Of a stretch of 9,419 nt of DNA, positions 1 through 6,020 are shown piece by piece. The stretch covers positions 1-9,419 of the forward strand of contig CAPNAQ010000067.1 in NCBI GenBank assembly GCA_948663505.1. Reading direction: 5' to 3'. Position numbers and translations under genes: made by a program. The notes below the pieces were generated by a model. It saw only the letters and a program-made list of their open reading frames with translations, had not been told where the DNA came from and made no database searches. The number at the start of each line of letters is the position of its first letter. The first letter of the stretch is position 1. Source of the DNA: an uncultured Clostridia bacterium. Its GTDB lineage: Bacteria; Bacillota; Clostridia; TANB77; CAG-508.

Positions 1-946
1 TTAATATATCTTTATCTTTTTTACTACTTCTATAACCTTTTAGCAAATCTTTCAAAGAATTCCTTTCTATATTGATATAACTTTGATGTTTATCTGAATA
101 ATAAAAATATGTTGGTTTTGTATATAGATTTATACCTATTAATAAAATTATATCAATTTTTTCTCCTTCTTCTTTTATATATTCAAAGGTTTCAAAGTTT
201 CTTTTGTCAAATTTATCTAATGCAGAACATTTAAATAATGCTTGATAAAATCTTCTCTTCTCAAATGTACCAGCTGAACTGTCTCTAAACTTTATATATT
301 CATTTAAAAACATTATTTTATATCTCAAAATTTGATCTCGTGACATATTTTTTGTATTTAAATTTTTTGATTCCAAAAAATTTTTAAAATTATTTGTATT
401 TTTTACTTCATCTTTTAATAATTCTAATACTATATCACTATATTCTTGTTTTATTAATCCGATTTTTTTATCTATTTCAAATAATTTTTCTGGTAAAATT
501 TCCTTTACATTTTTTGCTTCATCATATTCATTTTTAATATTTCCAAAATAAACTGTCTTTAATCCATATTTACAATTTTCTATGTCTCCAACTATATTTG
601 TAAAATATTCATTACCATTTTCATCATAAAATAAACATGCTACATCATCTACATCAATAATTCTTCTGTTTTTATTCTTTTTATATATTTTTTTGCATTT
701 TATATTTTTTCTATTCATTAACTGTTCAAACAATACATTAGCAGTTCTACAAACAATCCTTGGATCTATATCTTCATCTATAGATACTTTTTTATAATAT
801 ATTTGTTCTAGAAGTCTTTGATTTGTACTATATGAAAATCTATCATCATATCTAATTTCTTTACCAATTTTAACATATATATACCTAGCTTTTTCTATTA
901 TACTCCAGTTATCATCTATATCTGACAAAATTTTATTTAAAATCAT
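1..946 (-). CDS. Hypothetical protein, possible transglutaminase-like N-terminal region (partial, runs off left edge)
   Basis: An open frame of 315 codons starts at the ATG at 946-944 and is still open at base 1, so the C-terminus is missing. The start is supported by a GGAGG ribosome binding site about 6 nt upstream and by a SigA-like promoter (TTTACA, 17 nt, TAAAAT). I do not recognise the family with confidence. Around residues 60-80 the stretch R-I-V-C-R-T-A-N followed by a leucine-rich helix resembles the Cys-helix of transglutaminase-like or papain-like cysteine enzymes. An aspartate follows near residue 121, but the usual H-A-W motif is not visible, so an active enzyme is doubtful. The second half is lysine-rich and helical. 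No signal peptide or membrane segment is seen. It lies 106 bp behind feoB on the same strand but has its own promoter, so it is probably chromosomal and independently expressed. Confidence 0.75.
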   Translation of the reverse strand, partial: MILNKILSDIDDNWSIIEKARYIYVKIGKEIRYDDRFSYSTNQRLLEQIYYKKVSIDEDIDPRIVCRTANVLFEQLMNRKNIKCKKIYKKNKNRRIIDVDDVACLFYDENGNEYFTNIVGDIENCKYGLKTVYFGNIKNEYDEAKNVKEILPEKLFEIDKKIGLIKQEYSDIVLELLKDEVKNTNNFKNFLESKNLNTKNMSRDQILRYKIMFLNEYIKFRDSSAGTFEKRRFYQALFKCSALDKFDKRNFETFEYIKEEGEKIDIILLIGINLYTKPTYFYYSDKHQSYINIERNSLKDLLKGYRSSKKDKDIL

Positions 947-965
947 TATTCTTCCTCCAGTAACT

Positions 966-994
966 ATTTTACCACAATTATGTAAATTTGTAAA
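966..994 (-). promoter_or_regulatory. SigA-like promoter of the left-edge gene
   Basis: On the minus strand, TTTACA (994-989) and TAAAAT (971-966) are separated by exactly 17 nt. They lie about 20 nt upstream of the gene starting at 946, whose GGAGG site lies between. This separates the gene from feoB transcription. Confidence 0.6.
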
Positions 995-1052
995 TTTAAA
1001 ATAAATAAAACTTTTCTGTTCCTTTTTATATAGACAATTTAGAACCTATTTT

Positions 1053-1916
1053 CTATAAAATTAAATTTAGTATATTGTAAATACCTGTTGTACACATACA
1101 TAATACAATTCCGCAAATAGTTGGTAATATAAATGAAAGTACAGTCCATTTTATACTTTTAGTTTCTTTTTTTATTGTTAGTAATGTAGTAGCACAAGGA
1201 AAATGTAAGATAGTAAATAACATTACATTTATTGCTGTTAATATATTCCATCCATTTTGTATTAAGATTTGGCCTATTTGCATAGTATCTTCCATGTTAA
1301 CTAATGTTCCTCCTTTTAAATAACACATTAAAATTATTGGCAATACTATTTCATTTGCAGGGATTCCTAATATAAAAGCTGTTAATATATATCCATCTAA
1401 TCCCATTAATTTGGCAAATGGATCTAAAAAGCTTGCTATTATTGTTAATAAACTCTGGCCACTAACTCCTATATTAGCTAATATCCATATAACTATTCCT
1501 GCTGGTAATGCAACTACAATTGCTCTTCCTAATACTGCTAATGTTCTATCAAATATTGATCTAACTAATATTTTTCCAAATTGCGGTTTTCTGTATGGTG
1601 GTAATTCTAATATCATTGATGATGGCATTCCTTTTAGTACTGTTTTTGATAATATCTTTGATATTATTAATGTCAAAATTATTCCTAATATTATTACTAA
1701 TATTACTGCTATTGTTGATATTATTGATGATAATAGTCCATTTCCTCCAGCATATGCTCCTGCTATAAATATTGTTGCTATTGCTATTAATAATGGAAAT
1801 CTTCCATTACATGGTACAAAATTATTTGTTAATATTGCAATTATCCTTTCTCTTGGAGAATCTATTATTCTACATCCTGTTACTCCACACGCATTACAAC
1901 CAAATCCCATGCACAT
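1053..1916 (-). pseudogene. feoB: FeoB ferrous-iron transporter, C-terminal part (feoB split by insertion)
   Basis: This 287-residue frame is the C-terminal half of FeoB, the inner-membrane Fe2+ permease. It opens with M-C-M-G-F-G-C-N-A-C-G-V-T-G-C-R-I-I-D-S-P-R-E-R, the conserved clostridial version of the second permease core, and continues through I-L-T-N-N-F-V-P-C-N-G-R-F-P and several hydrophobic segments. The P-P-Y-R-K-P loop and the G-I-P-A-N-E-I-V-L-P gate motif are both present. It ends in a hydrophobic C-terminus at a TAG stop. The GTPase domain and the first gate are absent here. The reading frame continues directly into the fragment at the right edge of the window if the intervening 7,031 bp are removed. 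The ATG that now begins the frame is an internal methionine, and no ribosome binding site precedes it, so a functional product is unlikely while the element is in place. Confidence 0.93.
1905..1916. repeat. Left attachment-site core (12-bp direct repeat, copy 1)
   Basis: TCCCATGCACAT occurs here and again at 8936-8947 in the same orientation. Read on the feoB strand it gives ATG TGC ATG GGA (M-C-M-G), in the correct frame at both places. One copy belongs to the target and the other was made by integration. The predicted crossover dinucleotide is CA at 1912-1913. Confidence 0.85.
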
Positions 1917-1932
1917 GGTAGTGACAAGATGG
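1917..1932. other. Left-end recombinase arm (inverted partner at 8924-8936)
   Basis: AGTGACAAGATGG at 1920-1932 is the imperfect inverse complement of CCACTTTGTCACT at 8924-8936, with 11 of 13 positions matching and AGTGACAA perfect. In the joined circle both arms are equidistant from the central CA of the core, as expected for the two half-sites bound by a serine integrase dimer. Confidence 0.6.
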
Positions 1933-2059
1933 TTGTTTTGGAAAGTGTTGATAAATGTGGAGTTATGAGATTTACTAATGTGAGAATTGGTGTGTATTTT
2001 AGATTATGAAATTATCCTTATGCAATTAATACGAGTAATTTGAAAAGGAGAATTTGATT

Positions 2060-2332
2060 ATGGAAGTTGAAAAAAATGTATTGGAGAAATGGTTGGAATT
2101 TAGAGAAGAAGAACTAGAGTGTGGACTAAGTAAGGAAGATAAAAAGCATATGTACGACTTTGAGAAATATGCAGATATGGTTTTGAACTGTGTTGATGGA
2201 GAAATGTATAATTTTGCTAAAAAAGAATTGGACAAGTTAGAAAGTGATGTACTAGATAGTATGGTACATTTTAATAGAAAGTACTATATGGCAGGATTTA
2301 ATGGTGCATTTGAGATAATATTGAAGATGTAA
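2060..2332 (+). CDS. Small helical hypothetical protein (90 aa), first gene of the element
   Basis: The ATG at 2060 has an AAAAGGAG site with 9 nt spacing. A TTG two codons earlier is only 3 nt from that site and is less likely. The product is highly charged and predicted to be almost entirely helical, with no membrane segment or signal peptide. Its C-terminus reads Y-Y-M-A-G-F-N-G-A-F-E-I-I. Similar YY-x-x-GF-x-x-G endings are, from memory, common in small accessory proteins of clostridial integrative elements. I do not recognise a function. It sits 144 bp inside the left end, is transcribed alone, and is closed by a strong intrinsic terminator just downstream, so it is not cotranscribed with the reverse transcriptase. 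The 143-bp stretch between the left core and this gene otherwise holds only the recombinase arm and weak promoter-like sequence. Confidence 0.8.
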   Translation: MEVEKNVLEKWLEFREEELECGLSKEDKKHMYDFEKYADMVLNCVDGEMYNFAKKELDKLESDVLDSMVHFNRKYYMAGFNGAFEIILKM

Positions 2333-2338
2333 AAGTAT

Positions 2339-2367
2339 AAGAAGGTGAAGAAATTTGCCTTCTTTTT
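2339..2367 (+). terminator. Intrinsic terminator after the 90-aa gene
   Basis: An 11-bp stem (AAGAAGGTGAA paired with TTTGCCTTCTT, including two G-T wobbles) is capped by a GAAA loop and runs into TTTTT. It lies 6 nt past the stop of the 90-aa gene and insulates the RT gene from it. Confidence 0.8.
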
Positions 2368-2404
2368 GTATACGAGTGGAAGCAAATAGAAAAAATAAGA
2401 CAAT

Positions 2405-2452
2405 ATTCGACAAAATAAACCTCTTCCAAAATTTGACAAAATATGATATGAT
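2405..2452 (+). promoter_or_regulatory. Promoter/operator region of the RT gene: 13-bp direct repeats and extended -10
   Basis: An extended -10, TGA-TATGAT (2444-2452), lies 28 nt before the RT start. The best -35 at 17 nt is a weak TTCCAA. The near-identical 13-mers ATTCGACAAAATA (2405-2417) and ATTTGACAAAATA (2431-2443) are spaced 26 bp start to start and abut the -10. They could be operator sites or a duplicated promoter element. The same 11-mer TGATATGATAA also precedes the MBL gene at 5311. Confidence 0.45.
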
Positions 2453-2479
2453 AAAAAATATTAATATTTGGGAGAGAAA

Positions 2480-4564
2480 ATGGAAGAAGATATTTATAAC
2501 GAAAAATTTCTTACCAAAGAAAACTTTATATTAGCATACAAAAGAATTCAAACTGTAAAGAAAAATTTTTATAAAGAAATATATTATAATGATACTAACA
2601 TTTTTGGATTTAATCTAGAAAGTAATATAGAAGTATTGATTCATAAAATCAAAGAAGGAATATATGAACCCAAGAAAACAAATATATATTATGTGCCTAA
2701 AAAGAAGAATCTTGCACGACCAATTTCTGTATTATCTTTTATAGATTTGCTTGTGTATCAAGCAATAATAAACATTATAGCTCAAATTATGTATGAAAAA
2801 TTATATCCATTATATGATGTAGTACTATTTGGCAATCAACTGAATAAACCAACTAAAGAAAATGAAATATTTTTTTATAAAAAGTGGGATAAACAGTGGA
2901 AAAAATATAAGGGGTCAATAGAGAAAAATTATAATGCAGGATATGAGTATACAGTTGATTTTGATATAGCCTCATATTATGACATGATTGACCATAAAAT
3001 TTTAAAAAGGAATTTAGAAGAATATGATATTCCTAATAACATTATTGAATTATTAATGAAATGTCTTGAGAAGTGGACCACTTATACCAATAGTGATGTA
3101 GAATATATAAAAGGCAGAGGAATACCACAAGGACCAAATTGTTCGGGAATTTTAGGTGAAATATATCTATTATCTATTGATCATAGAATTATGAAGACAA
3201 AATTAATAGATATTAAATATTGCAGATATGTAGATGACATGAGAATTATGGCAAAATCAGAGTTAGAAGGAAGAAAGGCAATAGCATATTTAGATATATT
3301 ATGTAGAGATATAGGATTAATTCCTCAAAATGAAAAAATAGGAATTACTAAAATAGTAGATATAAAAAAAGAGTTATACAAATTTGATTCAAAATTTTCT
3401 GAAATAAATAGAGAATATAAAACTAGAGGAGATTTAAATAAAAAAACAAATAAAAAATTAAAGAAACAATTTCTAAATTGTTTTGATTCCGATAATGAAA
3501 ATTATTTAAACAAAACACTAATTAAGTTTAGCTTGTTTAAGCTAAATAAGGATGAAGACATCTTACAATGTATTTTAAAAAATATCAATGACTTATATCT
3601 TAATTTTGAAGCAGTAGCATTTTATATAAATAAATATTACAAAGAAACTGATGTTTTTGATGATACATTAGAAAAATTATTAAATGAAGATATTATACTT
3701 TTTAATTATATTATTTCCATAATATTTAAAAACTTTAGCACTATGGAATACGATGAGAAAATATTTAATAGATTTTGGAAGAAAAACGAAAGACACTGGA
3801 TTGTAAAATATTATTTAATAGATTGGTTAAAGAATAATAATCAAAGTGAATTATTACTACAATTAGAAGAAAATAATTACTTTATATCTAGAAAGTTGAA
3901 TGAAACAAAATTAAATATACTTTCAACACTTTCAGGAAAAAGACAGTTAATTGAAAAAATGATTAATAGCAATGACGATATGATAGGATTGCAAGCGGAA
4001 AATTACATTTTTACGCTTAACTTATTAGGGAATAGCCTTGATTTTGAAGAAGAAATAAATAAGTCGTCTAATGAATATTTGAAAAACATTTATGAGAAAG
4101 TACCAAAAGATTATATTAACTACCATTTAAATAATACATTTAGAATAGAAAATTCAGAATTGTTTTTCAATAAATCAATATGGAAAAAAGAAGAATATAA
4201 AGAGTTAAAAGATAATTTTCAAAGATTTATAAGATATATGAATTCTGATGCTGGTGTTTCAGTGATGAATTTAGACTTAATAAATGAACAAATAACAAGA
4301 AAGATAATAGAAGTTAAATATCTAGAAACTATAAGCGAAGAGTTGGACTATGGTTCATTTCTACCTAAAATAGAAGAAGATTTTCCAAATGTGTACCTAT
4401 TTTTTTATAAGATACACAAGAGCAGATGTCAAGGAGCAGATGCACATTTATATGATGACTTTGGAAATATAAGAGTTAGAATTAAACCACAAGTATATAA
4501 AAAAATTATAGATAATTATTTGGAGGCTGCATATGAAGAGATTATTAATAATTATGAAAAATAA
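2480..4564 (+). CDS. Reverse transcriptase with C-terminal helical and HEPN-like region, AbiA-like (probable phage defence)
   Basis: This is a 694-aa protein. The ATG at 2480 follows GGGAGAG at good spacing; a TTG at 2468 overlaps that site and was not chosen. The N-terminal 290 residues are an RT fold: R-P-I-S-V-L-S-F-I-D near residue 80, motif A D-I-A-S-Y-Y-D-M-I-D-H with catalytic Asp at 162, motif B G-I-P-Q-G-P at 214-219, and motif C Y-V-D-D at 250-253. About 400 mostly helical residues follow. Near the C-terminus R649-x6-H656 fits the R-x4-6-H signature of HEPN ribonuclease domains. This order matches AbiA-type abortive-infection RTs of the 'unknown group' (UG), which in the family act in phage defence. 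There is no group II intron maturase (X) domain, no retron VTG motif, and no diversity-generating repeat nearby. All catalytic RT residues are intact and the frame is unbroken, unlike two neighbours. RT identity is certain; the AbiA and HEPN assignment is inference. Confidence 0.93.
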   Translation: MEEDIYNEKFLTKENFILAYKRIQTVKKNFYKEIYYNDTNIFGFNLESNIEVLIHKIKEGIYEPKKTNIYYVPKKKNLARPISVLSFIDLLVYQAIINIIAQIMYEKLYPLYDVVLFGNQLNKPTKENEIFFYKKWDKQWKKYKGSIEKNYNAGYEYTVDFDIASYYDMIDHKILKRNLEEYDIPNNIIELLMKCLEKWTTYTNSDVEYIKGRGIPQGPNCSGILGEIYLLSIDHRIMKTKLIDIKYCRYVDDMRIMAKSELEGRKAIAYLDILCRDIGLIPQNEKIGITKIVDIKKELYKFDSKFSEINREYKTRGDLNKKTNKKLKKQFLNCFDSDNENYLNKTLIKFSLFKLNKDEDILQCILKNINDLYLNFEAVAFYINKYYKETDVFDDTLEKLLNEDIILFNYIISIIFKNFSTMEYDEKIFNRFWKKNERHWIVKYYLIDWLKNNNQSELLLQLEENNYFISRKLNETKLNILSTLSGKRQLIEKMINSNDDMIGLQAENYIFTLNLLGNSLDFEEEINKSSNEYLKNIYEKVPKDYINYHLNNTFRIENSELFFNKSIWKKEEYKELKDNFQRFIRYMNSDAGVSVMNLDLINEQITRKIIEVKYLETISEELDYGSFLPKIEEDFPNVYLFFYKIHKSRCQGADAHLYDDFGNIRVRIKPQVYKKIIDNYLEAAYEEIINNYEK

Positions 4565-4587
4565 AAGGTATTTTATAAAATGACCTT
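4565..4587 (+). other. Hairpin immediately after the RT stop codon
   Basis: AAGGT-ATTT pairs with AAAT-(bulged G)-ACCTT around a TATA loop, starting at the base after the stop. No U-tract follows, so it is not a canonical terminator. RT transcripts may read on to the terminator at 4680-4712. It could be a 3'-end stabiliser or protein-binding hairpin. Confidence 0.4.
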
Positions 4588-4599
4588 GAAATTTTGTAT

Positions 4600-4628
4600 T
4601 TGACAAATCCAAAAGAATATGCTATTAT
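4600..4628 (+). promoter_or_regulatory. Consensus SigA promoter behind the RT gene
   Basis: TTGACA (4600-4605) and TATTAT (4623-4628) are separated by exactly 17 nt. This is the strongest promoter in the window. No credible coding sequence starts downstream before the terminator at 4680-4712, so it appears to drive a small RNA. Confidence 0.75.
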
Positions 4629-4634
4629 TTAATT

Positions 4635-4712
4635 ACAAAATAAATGAACTTTGAATATCGCAGTTATTCAAGATTAGTCGTACGTGTACCCGTGAATGCA
4701 CGTACTTTTTTT
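4635..4712 (+). ncRNA. Predicted ~78-nt small RNA downstream of the RT
   Basis: The start is placed 7 nt after the -10 and the end at the terminator U-run. The transcript contains a perfect 7-bp hairpin (TTGAATA 4651-4657, TATTCAA 4665-4671, loop TCGCAGT), a short linker GATTAGTC, and then the terminator stem. Promoter, internal hairpin and terminator fit into little more than 110 bp, leaving no room for a protein. A frame can be read from 4644 without a ribosome binding site, but its product is low-complexity Ser/Cys-rich and lies opposite the 45-aa gene, so I do not accept it. Position behind a defence-type RT makes a template, primer, regulator or antitoxin RNA conceivable. None of these is shown by the sequence. 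Confidence 0.5.
4680..4712 (+). terminator. Intrinsic terminator of the small RNA and RT read-through
   Basis: GTACGTG (4680-4686) pairs perfectly with CACGTAC (4699-4705). Two further inner pairs (one wobble) extend the stem, and TTTTTTT follows. Confidence 0.85.
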
Positions 4713-4716
4713 ATAC

Positions 4717-4748
4717 AAAAAATAGAGCAGACCGTGAAATCTACTCTA
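4717..4748 (-). terminator. Intrinsic terminator of the 45-aa minus-strand gene
   Basis: On the minus strand TAGAGTAG (4748-4741) pairs with CTGCTCTA (4730-4723) with one G-T wobble, then T6. It begins 11 nt past the stop of the 45-aa gene and faces the plus-strand terminator at 4680-4712. Confidence 0.8.
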
Positions 4749-4759
4749 TCGACTAATTA

Positions 4760-4897
4760 TTACTGCTTATCAGTCTTAACTTCTTTGTCATCTGAAATTT
4801 GTTTGTGTTGCTCTAATTGTTGCTGTAGCATAATGTTCTTTTCTTTTTCTAGTATGTACTTATCAACAAAATGCAGAATCAAATCACAGTTATTCAA
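4760..4897 (-). CDS. Small hypothetical protein (45 aa), TTG start
   Basis: The TTG at 4897-4895 lies 7 nt behind AAAGGGGGA, a good clostridial ribosome binding site. The product begins M-N-N-C-D-L-I-L-H-F-V-D-K-Y, then a glutamine/lysine-rich segment (E-K-E-K-N-I-M-L-Q-Q-Q-L-E-Q) likely to form a short coiled coil, and a polar tail. A dedicated intrinsic terminator follows directly. A start signal, a coherent amphipathic protein and a terminator together support a real gene despite its size. It is the only minus-strand gene inside the element and converges on the RT/sRNA unit. No membrane segment is seen. Function is unknown; a small coiled-coil partner protein or remnant of a larger element's backbone are both possible. 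Confidence 0.6.
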   Translation of the reverse strand: MNNCDLILHFVDKYILEKEKNIMLQQQLEQHKQISDDKEVKTDKQ

Positions 4898-5070
4898 TTT
4901 TAGTCCCCCTTTCCGCCCTTTAGAAAGGGCTAGCCTTTCTACTTACGTAAGGTTAATGATTATTCTATTATATTTTGTAAGTAAAATCAAGCATATTTCA
5001 AATTTTACACAAAAAAATGTTCTGTAATATTTTTGTTTCAAAACCAGTAATTATTTTACAACTATTCCAA
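4898..5070 (-). promoter_or_regulatory. Leader and upstream region of the 45-aa gene
   Basis: Reading the minus strand, a TATAAT hexamer lies at 4972-4967 but no convincing -35 is at the right distance. The leader then holds a perfect 10-bp palindrome CTTACGTAAG (4951-4942) and a hairpin AGAAAGG-CTAGC-CCTTTCT (4940-4922) directly before the ribosome binding site. Either could regulate translation or bind a repressor. Nothing else is recognisable from 4998 to 5070. Confidence 0.35.
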
Positions 5071-5198
5071 GTTTTACAGTGCAAAAAAGTAGGGAAAAAT
5101 GATGGTTTTTAGTAAGTATAAAATTCCATAGGTATAGAAATTAGAAAAATATAGAGTATCAATTGTTTCCAAATTTTCATTCCCTACTTTGACATGTC
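5071..5198 (+). other. Upstream part of hairpin repeat copy A, with long inverted repeat
   Basis: GTTTTACAG (5071-5079) also precedes copy B (6844-6852). Between it and the copy A hairpins is an 11-bp perfect inverted repeat, AAAGTAGGGAA (5086-5096) and TTCCCTACTTT (5180-5190), enclosing 83 nt with no start codon plus ribosome binding site. Copy B has only about 20 nt in this place, so copy A carries an extra stem-loop domain of roughly 105 nt. No promoter was found for it. Confidence 0.4.
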
Positions 5199-5266
5199 GA
5201 GGTATAGATTCACTATCGTAAGATAGGGAATCTATGCCTCTTAAAAATTTAGAAATAAATTTTTAA
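5199..5266 (+). ncRNA. Tandem GNRA-loop hairpins, copy A (structured RNA element)
   Basis: Hairpin 1 (5199-5240) has 13 pairs beginning GAGGTATAGATTC, one A-G mismatch, 5 more pairs and a GTAA tetraloop. Hairpin 2 (5241-5266) is a perfect 11-bp AT stem, TTAAAAATTTA, with a GAAA loop. The same arrangement, with different but complementary stem sequences, is found at 6879-6951. Changes that preserve pairing indicate selection on RNA structure. It does not match a riboswitch class I know. It lies upstream of the MBL gene's own -10, so it probably ends an upstream transcript rather than leading the MBL mRNA. Confidence 0.55.
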
Positions 5267-5310
5267 GATACAGTACAATTTTGTTTTAGCTTTATTTTTT
5301 TGTTAAGTTG

Positions 5311-5319
5311 TGATATGAT
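5311..5319 (+). promoter_or_regulatory. Extended -10 promoter of the MBL/phosphatase operon
   Basis: TGA-TATGAT is an extended -10 located 26 nt before the MBL start. At 17 nt upstream the -35 is only TTTATT, which fits an extended -10 promoter. The 11-mer TGATATGATAA is identical to the one before the RT gene. Confidence 0.5.
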
Positions 5320-5344
5320 AAGAAAAAATTTGGAGGTATTAGTT

Positions 5345-6001
5345 ATGAAAATTACAAAATTTCCACAATCATGTTTATTAGTCGAAACAAAAGGAAAAAA
5401 GATATTAGTCGATCCAGGAACATTAAAATATAAAGATGAGTATTTTGAAATATGGAATAAGGTAGATATTATTCTAATTACACATAAACATCCAGATCAT
5501 TGTAATACAGAGGTTTTAGAAAAACTAAATACAAATATAAAAATATATTCAACAAAAGAAGTTTCGGAAGCAAATAAAACATTAGATATAAACATTGTAA
5601 AAGAAAATGATGTTATTGAATTAGATAGTATAAAAGTAGAAGTAGTACATGCAATACATGGATATCAACCATTATTAAAAGGTGAAAAAGAAGTCTATGA
5701 AAATGTTGGATATATTATAGATGACGGAAAAAATAGATTATATACAACTAGTGATACTATCTGTTTTAAAAACGAATACAAAGCAGATATCTTGTGTGTT
5801 CCAGTAACAGGACATGGACTAACAATGTCAGCATTTGAAGTTGCATTGTATGCAAAAGAAGTAGGAGCTGTTTTAACAATACCAATTCACATGGATAACC
5901 CAGCATTTCCACCAGACTATAATTTTATTAAAGAAATGTTTGAAAAGTATGAAGTGGAATATGAAATATTAGAAAATGATGAGACAATTGAAATAGAATA
6001 A
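5345..6001 (+). CDS. MBL-fold (metallo-beta-lactamase superfamily) hydrolase, UlaG/UPF0173-like
   Basis: The product is 218 aa. The ATG at 5345 follows GGAGG with 8 nt spacing; upstream in-frame codons overlap the promoter and were rejected. The N-terminus M-K-I-T-K-F-P-Q-S-C-L-L-V-E-T-K-G-K-K-I-L and V-D-P-G is the first beta-sheet of Lactamase_B_2/UlaG-like proteins. The metal motif H-x-H-x-D-H is present as T-H-K-H-P-D-H (about residues 46-51), followed by further candidate ligands in V-H-A-I-H-G, T-S-D-T and P-I-H-M-D. All metal positions look intact, so it is probably an active cytoplasmic metal-dependent hydrolase, with phosphodiester or lactone substrates most typical of relatives. The substrate cannot be read from the sequence. 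It is 19 nt from the phosphatase gene, implying cotranscription. Confidence 0.88.
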   Translation: MKITKFPQSCLLVETKGKKILVDPGTLKYKDEYFEIWNKVDIILITHKHPDHCNTEVLEKLNTNIKIYSTKEVSEANKTLDINIVKENDVIELDSIKVEVVHAIHGYQPLLKGEKEVYENVGYIIDDGKNRLYTTSDTICFKNEYKADILCVPVTGHGLTMSAFEVALYAKEVGAVLTIPIHMDNPAFPPDYNFIKEMFEKYEVEYEILENDETIEIE

Positions 6002-6020
6002 TTGAATGGAGAAAAAGTAA

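Noticed and set aside
1411..1968. Plus-strand open frame of 185 codons
   Set aside because: It is antisense to the unmistakable FeoB C-terminal frame, has no ribosome binding site and crosses the insertion junction.
2026..2235. Minus-strand open frame of 69 codons
   Set aside because: Serine/phenylalanine-rich shadow of the 90-aa gene, with no start signal.
2480..4712. Group II intron, retron or diversity-generating retroelement
   Set aside because: No maturase domain or intron domain V was seen, no retron VTG motif or msr/msd-like RNA before the RT, and no template/variable repeat pair.
4644..5027. Plus-strand open frame of 127 codons behind the RT
   Set aside because: No ribosome binding site; it runs through an intrinsic terminator and opposite the 45-aa gene, and its Ser/Cys-rich product has no family character.
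5189..5194. TTGACA as a -35 promoter element before hairpin copy A
   Set aside because: No -10 hexamer lies at 16-18 nt; the sequence there is the hairpin stem.
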